From the NCBI GenBank assembly GCA_003290165.1, contig QNQO01000654.1, forward strand, positions 434,001 to 498,000: DNA of 64,000 nucleotides. Direction: 5' to 3'. How positions within the stretch are numbered: position 1 is the first letter of the stretch; each line of letters begins with the position of its first letter. A model generated the notes under the pieces. That model searched no databases. It saw only the letters and a program-made list of their open reading frames with translations, and was not told where the DNA came from. Made by a program: the position numbers and the translations under genes. The stretch is from Berberis thunbergii. Lineage: Eukaryota > Streptophyta > Magnoliopsida > Ranunculales > Berberidaceae. Shown here in pieces: positions 1 through 8,843 of this stretch.

Positions 1-786
1 AAGAAACTAAAAGGCTAGATTAATGCTCAAAATTTATCACTTCAACTAACCACATGATAGGTAGAATATTTGAAGAGAATGTAAAGGTACCTGATTCCGG
101 TATGAATAGAAATCATTGGATCCAAGAATCGTAATATCAAGACCTGCATGAGAAATTTTGTTAGGACTAGGATACTCGAAGTTCATAATCTTAAACAAAT
201 GAACAAAAAGCACCAGCAATACCTTGCAAGAGTAGCTTCTGTAGTACAACACCAAACTGGGCAACAGTTTCAACCTGAATGCACAAAGAAAATGCGACTT
301 TTTAGGACAAGTATCCAATATTGGAGTTTCTACCATCCTGACAACAAAACTTACTTTGTCAAAAAAACAAAAAAAATTGAGAGGAAACTAACAAAGACCA
401 GGTAGCATATACTTATTTCCATTCAAAACTACTTAAAAAAGTCAGCATAGCTGGAACTAGAAGGGATAAATGGAAGCATTACAGGCAGCATATACTTAAA
501 AAATTAGCATATCTGTACTGTATACACTATACAGACAACAACTTGAAATGCTTAACAATAGGATGAACATTAGAACATGCAGACCTTAGAACATGCAACA
601 TCCAGACTTTATGAAATCCTACCAATTTTAATACCAGGCAGACCTTAGAACAATAGGTAACTAGTTATAGAACTTGCTTAGAAATCATTTATAGATCATT
701 TGTGATTAAAACTTGGCAGCCTCTTATTTTGAGAGAAAAGATTTATTACAGAAAATATATAAGATATTTAGAGAAAAATGTCATAC

Positions 787-876
787 CCTTGATATCATCC
801 ACAGTTACGAATGTAGGATGGCACATGACTGCAGCTTTGATGTCACCTGACTTTGCAATTTGCACAACTATCTTGG
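787..876 (-). pseudogene. Dienelactone hydrolase-like protein, single exon fragment
   Basis: This 90-bp minus-strand exon sits between a 3' splice site (TTCCCAG) and a 5' splice site (GTATGA). It encodes about 30 residues including AKIVVQIAKSGDIKAAVMCH and PTFVTVDDIKG. That is the segment following the nucleophile region in plant dienelactone hydrolase family proteins (endo-1,3;1,4-beta-glucanase-like annotation), where the family typically has AAV..HPSFVTVDDIK. The catalytic Asp/His exons are absent nearby. It is one of several unrelated gene fragments in the same orientation inside the CACTA element, so it is read as captured and non-functional. Family assignment is from recalled motif similarity. 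Confidence 0.7.
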
Positions 877-1067
877 CTGGGAATCAAAACTATATATAGT
901 TAGGTCTAAATTAAAGCTACACGTATGGATAGTATGACAACTAACTCGATGTCACATGCATGCAAAATCAACCCAAACATGCATATAGGGCATAAAGGAT
1001 GAACTGCTGAAGTTATTGGAAGATAAAATTCAAAGAAAATCAACAGAGGTAGAGACTCAAAGTTTAC

Positions 1068-1153
1068 CTTTTCCTGAATTGAGTGAATAACAGAATTATA
1101 AAGCTCAAGCAAGCATTTCGTCTGCAGATCTTCACCTCTACTTGAACATAACT
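1068..1153 (-). pseudogene. Exon-like fragment of an unrecognised host gene
   Basis: This is an open 86-bp minus-strand stretch bounded by a plausible 3' splice site (GAAACAG) and 5' splice site (AAAAG/GTAAAC). It reads LCSSRGEDLQTKCLLELYNS followed by VIHSIQEK, a helix-like segment. I do not recognise the family. It is included because its coding-like composition and splice signals match the adjacent captured exons. A 28-bp direct repeat covering its upstream edge recurs at about 1200-1228. A similar but weaker 53-bp exon-like stretch is at 91-143 (minus). Confidence 0.35.
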
Positions 1154-1322
1154 CTGTTTCAATGTTATTAAAGTAATCCATGAGAAAGAATCAACACATC
1201 ACTTGAACATAACTCTGTTTCAATGTTAGTAGGATTACAATTCTTGATGACAATAACAACCAATTAGATAGCATAAGTTTAGAAATATATCAAGAAAACT
1301 CGACAGGCCGAGGTAATCTTAC

Positions 1323-1413
1323 TTGACAGCCTGATTAATGACTTCAAAGGGATTTGTCCCAGCATGCATACAGACCAGATAAAGCCCTTGATTGGTCTGA
1401 ACATCTGTATCTC
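1323..1413 (-). pseudogene. Raffinose synthase / seed imbibition protein exon fragment
   Basis: A 91-bp minus-strand exon lies between TTTTCAG and a GTAAGA donor. It encodes GDTDVQTNQGLYLVCMHAGT then NPFEVINQAVK. This is the block preceding the catalytic domain in plant raffinose synthase/alkaline alpha-galactosidase (SIP-type, GH36) proteins, where the family has ESGD..T.....VYVHAG.NPFEVI..AVK. Nothing upstream or downstream belongs to the same gene. It is a captured exon inside the CACTA element and cannot make an enzyme. Confidence 0.75.
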
Positions 1414-1933
1414 CTGAAAATAAATCAAGACAAAACACCAGAGTTGGTTTGGGTCCTCCATACCCATATCTTTCTTGCTTTTAAAATGGTGAATAGGTCC
1501 CTACTGATTTGGATTCAACCATGCCAGAACTTGGAAAAGTCTTTGAAAGATCTGGAATTATTATTTCTATTTCCTACATAAAGGGCCACCATAATCAAAT
1601 CCATAAAATAAGGAGAAAAAAGTTTTAAAAACGAGACGCATCAAGTAAAACTTCATAGCTAGCAAACAAAATTGATGGAAGCATCATGTTCCTGGCATGC
1701 TCTAATATCAGATATACAAATATTGCATTCTTTCATGATGATGAATATGATGGATTCAACATCCACATATGCTCAGATGTAGGAAGTGGCATATTGTCAA
1801 AACCAAAGTTATGCATTTTAAATAGGAAGTGGCATGTTCTAATAAAAAGGTGCATAAAATAACAAGTGTCTTACCTGCCTTGCATATTTGATCCTAAAGA
1901 GACCATAACAGACAACAGGACATCCTGCCTTAC

Positions 1934-1994
1934 AGAGAGGATCTTCAAGAAACTTTTGATTATTGTTTCCAACATCTAGCATCACTGGAAGTAT
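1934..1994 (-). pseudogene. NAD-dependent malic enzyme exon fragment
   Basis: This 61-bp minus-strand exon is bounded by a 3' splice site (ATTGTAG) and a donor (CTCT/GTAAGG). It encodes ILPVMLDVGNNNQKFLEDPL. The family signature is LPVMLDVGTNN..LL.DPLYLG, from the NAD-malic enzyme region near the nucleotide-binding part; the Thr of GTNN is Asn here. The codon split at the donor agrees with a Tyr codon continuing into the next, missing exon. It is a captured fragment with no catalytic capacity. Confidence 0.75.
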
Positions 1995-2135
1995 CTACAA
2001 TAAAAATAACAGTAAACTGAGAGTTCTTGTAATGGTATAATGGTATATGCAGCAGTATTCGAAAGTTGAAAGACATAATATATTGAAGAGAATTAAAAGT
2101 GAGACAAGCTCACACTTTATGTAAGAACATTTTAC

Positions 2136-2243
2136 AAAAGGTGTTCGTTTGCTGTTGTCTGCTTCATTCGGATCCAAACCGCGTCTAAGTAACTGGTGCA
2201 ATAGAAGATCATCCCCTCTATAGGCACCGAAACATAAACCCAT
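2136..2243 (-). pseudogene. AKT1-type K+ channel, ankyrin-repeat exon fragment
   Basis: The minus-strand reading gives LCFGAYRGDDLLLHQLLRRG followed by LDPNEADNSKRTPF, then a GTAAAA donor. Plant inward-rectifying Shaker K+ channels of the AKT1 type begin their ankyrin domain with LCFAAIR.DDLLLHQLL.RGLDPNE.DN.GRT. Only this first ankyrin segment is present; the transmembrane, cyclic-nucleotide-binding and remaining ankyrin exons are not nearby. It lies directly downstream, in the same orientation, of the MGDG synthase exons, giving an apparent shuffled exon order. Non-functional captured fragment. Confidence 0.75.
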
Positions 2244-2312
2244 AAGTTATCAGGAAAAGATAGTCATAGGATGTATAAAATGTTATTAAGATACAAAGTT
2301 TCACTCATATAC

Positions 2313-2963
2313 TTTTGTGATAATGCAGTCGCAAGCTCCCATCCATTTCTCCATTTGGGTCTCAAATCCTCGTACCTAGAGTAAGCAAAGAACAGCTTAA
2401 GGAACCCCCCATATCAATGAAAACATACACAATCATGTAAGAGAAATTACAGAATTATGGATCGTAGAAGCAAAATGTTCACCTTCACAAGAACATTCCA
2501 TTCAATTGATTCTAGCTTGGAAGCCAATGTTTTATTACGGCCACAAAGAATAATAATTTGCCCAATTGGCTTGCCTAACTCTTCATCAAACAATGATTCT
2601 CCGAGAGCTTTTGCAGTTTTCATGATAGGACCCATCCCTTCACCACCTCCCATTAGCAGAACAGCAGGCAAGTTTGGATCCATTTCTAACTCATCCCGTA
2701 ACTGGTCCTGTTTATATGTTGAACAGGCTAAAATAAGATACTATTTATTACATCAAAATAATTCATTTTAAGAAAACCAAACAGAGTCATTTAGTAACAC
2801 ATTAATCTCAAGTCTAACCTTCGAGATAATTGCTTGACAAAAAGAGGGCCTCACGGGCAAGCCAAAGACATGAATCTGATTGGGTTCTAGGCCATCTACC
2901 AAACCTCTCTTGGCTACCTCCTCTGAGGGGCAGTAACATCTACTAACTTTAGTACTGAACCTA
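2313..2963 (-). pseudogene. Monogalactosyldiacylglycerol (MGDG) synthase, three consecutive exons
   Basis: Three minus-strand exons with consensus splice sites lie at about 2819-2963, 2483-2707 and 2313-2375. They encode in order [20 protein letters not shown]...[29 protein letters not shown]...[19 protein letters not shown]; and VRGFETQMEKWMGACDCIIT. These are contiguous blocks of the GT28 chloroplast-envelope enzyme that makes MGDG from UDP-galactose and diacylglycerol. The next expected exon (AGPGTIAE...) and the N-terminal half are missing; an AKT1 exon occupies the downstream position. The reading frames are open. The fragment is therefore captured and internally intact, but cannot encode a whole enzyme. 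Confidence 0.85.
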
Positions 2964-4734
2964 TACAAAAAACACGTTGGTCAGATCCTCCTAAAGACAT
3001 GATAGTTAAACCTCCTACAAAATGTAATTTGAATTTTAATTGACTGACCAAGTGCGATGGCAGGTGTTGAGGTCTGTAATGATTGTAACAAACACTACTT
3101 TCTTCTGTGATGGCAGGTGTTGAGGTCTGTAATGACTATAAGCCATCAAGGTGATTTGTACCCTATAAATGCAAGACTATTCAGAGATCAAAGCCAGACT
3201 CAGAGCTACGGATGTTGGAATGCATACACACACAACGCAATGTTCCCATCCTAATCAAACTTTTGGAAGCGACTAACCGTGCCAAGAGGTATCCATTATG
3301 TGTGTATGGACTCTATCTAATGTAACTGACAAGCCGTGTATATGAAATGTTAGTAGTTCATACACATCCAGTACTACAGCATACCCAGGCAGAGTCTAAT
3401 CACATCTTCAATGCATTGGTGAATTATGCCCAACATACCATTATTATTATTGAAGTAAAGAGGCCAAGACACTAACTATAAACATATAGAATGGGCAGGG
3501 CAAGATGCATGATTCATGTCCCAAAAGCAAACTCCCATGCAAAGCTCACAAATGCAAACATTCTCTTCAATAGTAATAGAGTGAGTACCCTACCATCCAC
3601 TTCTCTCAAGTCCAACATCAGAATTCAGACACAACCCCTTCCCTGACCCATTTCAACTCCAACCACTAAAGTCCTCATTTTTCTACTTTTTGTTTGTTAA
3701 GAGATTCTCAAGTCAACACCTCACAATACTATATAACCCCCCTCATACCATTGCACTTGTGCAAAAATTCAACCAACTGGCATGAAATTTAAGCTAGCTC
3801 TGTGAAATTTAAACTTAATAATAGTACGAGAAGCATATTTTTAAATTTGTTAGCAGTTTTTCATGTTGGGTTTCTACTGTATGTAGTAACTATTGAATCT
3901 ATAATGTAGAAAGGACAGAAACCAATTCAAGACTATTGTTCTTCCATCTCCTCCACTTCCACAAACACCAATATTGTACAGAAGTCTGCATTTCTTATTG
4001 TGAAACCATCTTGGCATAAAGAGGTTTTAAAACTCAACAATCTACTTCAAAATACGTCGGCAAGACCATCACAAACTACAACTACAAAATGGATTTTCAC
4101 AAAACACAAAAATCACCAACCACATATCTGAGATTGGATACCAAAAAAAAAAACAACTCAATTTCAACCGAGAATGCTAAAAATGATACAAATTCAAATA
4201 GATTCTAAAGATTGCACAAATATGAGTTTCGGTACAAAATACCTTGTCAATCCATCACCAACCACTCAAATCGCAGTATATAGATCCTATACAATAGACA
4301 CAATGAAACAAATTGAATCAGTGAGAGATGAGAACAATAGAAGAGAAGAAGAGAGAGAGGAAGAGAGGTTAGGCAAACCTGGAGGAGGGAGATGAGATCA
4401 CAGAGGAGGAGAGGAGAACCGATTGAAGGCTGCGAAGGAGGAGGAGGATCTCGAAGCTCGAATGGCTAGATGGCCAAACCCCATCGCGTTTTGTTGCTTG
4501 TACAAACACAGACACTGCACTGTGTTTTGGTTGTTTGGGTTGCTCGAATTCTCCCTCTCTATTTCCTTCTCCTTCTCCTTCTCATTCTCCTTCTCTCTTT
4601 CCCTTTCCTTGAAATTTTAGGGTTTGAAGCAAAGGGTTGAAAAAGGGGAGATGGAGCGGGAACGCGCGGGAAGCAATTTTTTTTCGCAAAATTACGCCCG
4701 CGAGAAATCGACTTCCTTTTCCACACGTCCACGT
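2964..4734. other. Non-coding interior of the CACTA element
   Basis: I see no coding exon I can name here. A 27-bp direct repeat (GATGGCAGGTGTTGAGGTCT...) occurs at 3056-3082 and 3109-3135. At 4330-4450 the plus strand is GA-rich, that is CT-rich on the minus strand. Together with a short open minus-strand reading after an ATG near 4480 (MGFGHLAIRASRSSSSFAAF), this resembles a captured 5' UTR and the start of an organelle-targeted protein. That interpretation is weak. Confidence 0.35.
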
Positions 4735-4960
4735 GCAACACACGTGCACTTTTGCAACGGTTTTAAGTCGTTGGGCACTATAGCCACGGTTTTTAACCGT
4801 GCCAAACACACCAACGGTTTAGAACCGTGGCCAAGCCTTTTTTTAGCCACGATTTTAAGCCGTTGGGCACTATAGCTACGGTTTTTAGCCGTGGCAAACA
4901 CACCAACGGCTTAGATCCGTGGCCACCCCTGTGTAGCTAATCAGGTCTTTTGGTGTAGTG
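4735..4960. repeat. CACTA right terminal and subterminal repeat array
   Basis: Inverted and direct copies of a roughly 15-20 bp motif with core CCACGG / ACGGTTTTTA / GCCGTTGG repeat here, followed by the terminal TGGTGTAGTG. The segment GCACGTGTGTTGCACGTG (minus strand, about 4725-4745) and the following GCGGG-containing stretch also occur next to the left end at 51826. Both elements therefore belong to one family. Confidence 0.8.
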
Positions 4961-5382
4961 GCAAGAGGTTTTCGAAGGTGGTTTTCAACAGTGAACAAGG
5001 GTTTTCGAAGGTGAAAAGGGGTTTCGTAGGTGGTTTTCGAAGGTGAAGGGGTTTTCGAATGTGAGGGGGTTTGCGACAGTGGGATCTTGCAGGGGGTTTT
5101 CGTCAGTGGGATCTCGCAAGAGCCTCTTCCTTCTTCTCGATCTGCCATCGTCGGGGCTTGACGGTGGTGAGCGAGGGCTTGCGACAGCAGTGAGCTCTTT
5201 TTCAAACTTTGGAACAAATTTGGCAATTTTTCGGCAAAAAGTAAGATCTTTCGGTTATTTTTAATCTTCGTATTGCTATGATGCTTGTATGCTGGTGAAA
5301 TTGTGCTTGTATATTTGTAATTTTGTGCTAAATCTTGGGAGAGATGGAGTTTAAATAAGGAAAACAAGGAAATCTTCATCTG

Positions 5383-5697
5383 TTGAAAATTGATGGGAAA
5401 GAATTTGGGATTCGAATGTCAAGAGGAGGCTTGTTGTTACTTGAATCGAGCTCGAGGGTTAGAATCAAAGTTTTTGTTGAATTGAAGATTGGAGAATGGA
5501 TTGAGTTTCAGCTTAAGAAAGCTGTGGAATCAGGCTCTAATGCTTTCTCAGCCAGTTGGAAAATCAACAATAGATGGGTTATGATGGTGAAAGAGGCCAA
5601 TAAAGGAGGAATCTTCCTTTCTATTTTGGTGGGTTGGGGTTCAGGGTGCCAGTTGGCGTGGAAGGGACTAGCTGGAAACAACTCGCCCAAGCTATGA
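5383..5697 (+). CDS. LINE-associated N-terminal ORF (ORF1 leader region)
   Basis: This open frame of about 104 codons contains SRGGLLLLESSSRVRIKVFV, WKINNRWVMMVKEANKGGIF and SILVGWG. A W/F-rich pattern of this kind (F..SRGG...L.E....V.I......W......W....R..K......F..) precedes ORF1 in many dicot LINEs, from memory. It ends 98 bp before the ATG of the larger ORF1 frame, and similarity resumes in another frame, so the two probably formed one ORF before a frameshift or stop. The function is presumably RNA binding or packaging of LINE RNA; no catalytic motif is visible. Confidence 0.5.
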   Translation: MKIDGKEFGIRMSRGGLLLLESSSRVRIKVFVELKIGEWIEFQLKKAVESGSNAFSASWKINNRWVMMVKEANKGGIFLSILVGWGSGCQLAWKGLAGNNSPKL

Positions 5698-5795
5698 TGG
5701 AGATGGTTTTAAATAAGGTGACTCAGCCTTATCCTAAGTAGCAAGTTAAAAGAGATGGGATTTCAACTCTGCCAGGTATTAGTGTTGTCCCACCC

Positions 5796-7040
5796 TTGTG
5801 CAACAGAACCTTTGTGGAGGTAGTGGCTACTAATCCCTCCAGTGTGAGCCCTACCTCTATTGCCAGTAAGGGCCCCATTGCAGCAACCTCTATTCATCGG
5901 GATTCTCCCATTGATTTATTGTCCCAAGTATGGGGCAAACCTCTTCCTCCAGATCCCGTTGCAAGAAAGAATCTTGCAAGGTCGTTGATAGAGTTGCCTG
6001 AGTCAGTGATTCAGTTGACACCTGTTGCTCTTTCGTTTGGACACACAGCTTTCTTGGTCTTCGCTAACTCTCCACACGTGACCTCATACGAAGCATATGA
6101 CACGCCTCCTAGGTTGCCGACACTGAGTGATCAGTCTCCCCAGCAATACCCAATGCTTCCCCATTCCCTTGCTTCTCGTGTCGCTTCAGCGGGAAAAGTT
6201 GGTAACTCGATGTCTGAGTCAGCTCGTCCATCTCAGCAGGATAAAGGTAAAGGTATTGTTGGGCCTTCACCTGGCAAAGGGCCCAAGTCTTTTTTGGAAC
6301 ATAATTTGGCCAAGTCCAATGATCAACAAACATCTTGCAATTATTGGAGGGTTTTAGAAGCGGTGGAAGAAGATGTCTTCAACTTGGACCCCCTTTTGAC
6401 CAAGATGTCGATGCAGGCCCGCAGGGATCGAAAGCTGACAAGAAAGGCACAGCGTGATAGAGTCGCTGAATGGGCCAATTTTTTAGTCTTCCCAACCAGA
6501 TCTAGGTTCATGCTTCAAAAGAGATCCAACAAATCAAGCTCAACCAGCAAAGCAGGGCAGGTAAAACTTAAAGGATGTAGTGTCCCTGCTGGGCTGACAA
6601 GGGGAGAGTCTTCCAACCAGATCCAGGAATGTTTAGTATCTCTCCCTTACCCCCCAAATTTCGAGCCACTAGCAGAACAATGTGTTGAAGCCCATGGTTC
6701 CTCATCTACACCAGACCACGTAGGCGCTCCCCCAGGCTTCGAGGTTCCACAGATGGAAAATCTTGGTTTTCTACTCCCTAGCGAACAGACTTCTGGCAAG
6801 TCTCCAGGTTTTGTTTTTAGGGTCAATGACAGCGTGGAGCCTTCTGTCTCTGACTGTCATTCAACTCAGGAAGAAACATCAGATCGTTCGGCTTTCAAAG
6901 AAATTGGCTTGACAGTGGGAGTGGACCTCAATCAGGATGAAAACAGGGCTTTAAATATGGTTCAAGCTGCAGTGCAGGGTTCAGTATCTGACAAAGCAAT
7001 GGACAAATGCAACAACTCCGGGGTTGAAGGTTTTTCATGA
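5796..7040 (+). CDS. LINE ORF1 protein (414 aa)
   Basis: The open frame runs from ATG 5796 to TGA 7038-7040. The protein is rich in Ser, Pro and Gln, with a basic patch (ARRDRKLTRKAQRDRVAEWA) near residues 205-225 and a PPGFE motif near residue 309. No CCHC zinc knuckle is visible. Position and size fit a LINE ORF1, a nucleic-acid-binding protein that packages its own RNA. Its stop overlaps the ORF2 start as ATGA (7037-7040), an arrangement compatible with termination-reinitiation. The frame is open throughout, unlike ORF2. It may still lack its N-terminus (see 5383-5697). Confidence 0.6.
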   Translation: MCNRTFVEVVATNPSSVSPTSIASKGPIAATSIHRDSPIDLLSQVWGKPLPPDPVARKNLARSLIELPESVIQLTPVALSFGHTAFLVFANSPHVTSYEAYDTPPRLPTLSDQSPQQYPMLPHSLASRVASAGKVGNSMSESARPSQQDKGKGIVGPSPGKGPKSFLEHNLAKSNDQQTSCNYWRVLEAVEEDVFNLDPLLTKMSMQARRDRKLTRKAQRDRVAEWANFLVFPTRSRFMLQKRSNKSSSTSKAGQVKLKGCSVPAGLTRGESSNQIQECLVSLPYPPNFEPLAEQCVEAHGSSSTPDHVGAPPGFEVPQMENLGFLLPSEQTSGKSPGFVFRVNDSVEPSVSDCHSTQEETSDRSAFKEIGLTVGVDLNQDENRALNMVQAAVQGSVSDKAMDKCNNSGVEGFS

Positions 7041-8843
7041 ACCTCAAAATTATTTCGTGAAACTGTAGGGGGCTCGGGAGTACTGAGCGGTAAAGGGGTT
7101 GTCGTAGATTAATTTCAGAGAATCGTCCAGACCTTGTTTTCGTTCAGGAAACGAAATTGGAGAGATGCTCTAGATAATTTATCAGAAAATTGTGGGGTGA
7201 CAGCTCTTTTGATTGGGCTATGGTGGAATCCATTGGCAGCTCGGGCGGCCTTTTAGCTATTTGGGATGCTGATCTTTTGCAGATACGGAAAATGTTGAAA
7301 GGGGCTTTTTCCCTTTCTATTCAATTCCAAATGATCTCGGATAACTCAATTTGGTCAGTGACTAAAATTTATGGTCTGTGTGATCCTTCGCTTAGAGAAC
7401 ACTTATGGGAAGAACTATATGACATTGCTGGTTGGGTGCAATCGCCATGGGTGTTAGCAGGGGACTTCAATGTTGTCCGTCATATGAATGAAAAAAAACG
7501 ATGCAGGAGGAGGTCCATGAGCATGCAGAAATTCAATCAATTCATTAGTGAGGTGGAACTCGCGGATTTCAGTCTAAAAGGGGGAAAATTCACATGGTCA
7601 AATTGGAGAGATCTTCCTATCCTTTGTCGACTTGATCGATTTCTAGCTTCGGTGGATTGGATTGACAAATTTGGTGATAAAGTTGAATGACTCAAGGGTG
7701 CAACAGGTTCTGACCATCACGCGATTTTGCTTGCGAACTCGTTTGTTGGTGGCTGTACACGCCTTTTTTCATTTGATAATGGTTGGTTTGATCACCCTAC
7801 CCTGGAAGAGGAGATGAAAGCTTGGTGGAACAACTCAGTAGTCTCTGGTCACCCCGGCTACTGTTTATGGTGGAAGCTTAAGGCTCTCAGATGCAATCTC
7901 AAAAGTTGGAGGACTAAAGTTTTGGGTAAGACAAATTTATGTATTCAAAATATTTCTGATTTAATTGCTAACATTGATGTTGATGAAGAAATCAGAGACC
8001 TGACTGCTGAGGAGATGTCTTGTAGAGTGCAGCTACATCAAGAGTGGGCAGCATTAACCAAAAGAGATGAGGAGTTTTGGAGGATCAGATCAGGAGTTAA
8101 CTGGGTTCGTCATATGGATCAGGGGTCCAAATTCTTTCATACCTTGGCTAACAGACGCAGACTGTTTAACTCCATAGAAACTCTTTGCATGGGTCAGGAG
8201 TTGGTAGTGGATGAAGTCAGTATTAGACAACTCTTGATATCTCACTTCAAGGAGTTGTTCCATGAAAAGGAGGTGTGGCGACCTTTCTTCTTGGGGATTA
8301 CCTTCAAGTCTATCTCCCTGTCTACGGCTACCGCCTTGGTAGATAATTTTTCGGAGATGGAAATTAGAGCGGCAATGGAAGAACTAAAATCTGAAGTTTC
8401 TCCAGGTCTTGATGGTTTCTCAATGGTTTTCTATTTGAAAATGCGGGAGGTAATCAAAATTGATTTTCCAAAAGTTGTTGAAGATTTTAACTCGAGAAAT
8501 TTTCTTGATTGACAGTTGAACACCACTATCATCTCGCTTATTCCTAAATGTGCGAGAATGCGGACAGTAAAAGATTTTAGACCTATCAGCATTTTGAATG
8601 GGGCCTATAAGATCATTGCCAAAGTGTTGGCTAACATATTGAAAATAGTTCTTCATTCAGTCATTTCTCCTTTTCAAAGTGCAGCAGTCAGTGGAAGACA
8701 GGTGGTTGATAGCCATTTGATTGCCAATGAAATTATTGATTCTAGGAAAAAACAAGGTGTTCCAGGGCTCGTTATCAAATTAGATTTCTCCAAAGCCTTT
8801 GACAACGTCTGTTGGAGATACTTGGATTTGGTAATAGCTTATG
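7037..8843 (+). pseudogene. LINE ORF2, 5' half: AP endonuclease and start of reverse transcriptase
   Basis: The frame opens with MNLKIIS*NCRGLGS, the usual start of a LINE endonuclease with Trp changed to stop. It continues with PDLVFVQETKLE, VLAGDFNVVR, FTWSN, LDRFL and GSDHHAI (endonuclease motifs). Next come the RT N-terminal blocks SPGLDGF, ISLIPK, DFRPISILNGAYKIIAKVLA, SGRQVVDS and LDFSKAFDNVCWRYLDL. In-frame stops are at 7058, 7091, 7175, 7688 and 8510; otherwise the frame is unbroken to the insertion at 8840. At least the first stop is TGG to TGA, the transition expected from deamination of methylated cytosine. Confidence 0.85.

Larger units (their letters stand above)
1..4960. mobile_element. 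CACTA (En/Spm-like) transposon, right part, with captured host-gene exons
   Basis: The right terminus reads TTTTGGTGTAGTG and ends at 4960; its reverse complement starts with CACTACACCAAAA, the usual plant CACTA terminus. Just inside it, at about 4740-4930, short motifs around CCACGG/ACGG and AACCGT repeat in both orientations, as expected of CACTA subterminal repeats. The left terminus lies outside the window, so at least 4.96 kb of the element is present. No transposase (TNPA/TNPD) is visible. The body holds minus-strand exon pieces of several unrelated host genes, some still flanked by consensus splice sites. This matches the known behaviour of gene-fragment-carrying (Pack-)CACTA elements; membership of all fragments in one element is inferred. 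The left end of a related element starts at 51826. Confidence 0.75.

Noticed and set aside
1906..1933. Continuation of the NAD-malic enzyme fragment as CKAGCPVVCYG...
   Set aside because: It does not resemble the family; the GTAAGG right after CTCT fits a splice donor, so this is taken as intron.
4423..4620. Frame ending in an SFSFSFSLSL run
   Set aside because: CT-repeat (microsatellite-like) sequence, probably 5'-UTR-like; no domain.
4885..5379. 164-codon minus-strand frame with KTPS/KTP repeats
   Set aside because: It spans the CACTA terminus and the LINE 5' region, and its repeats mirror the GGTTTTCGAAGG nucleotide repeats. No domain and no conserved relative is known to me.
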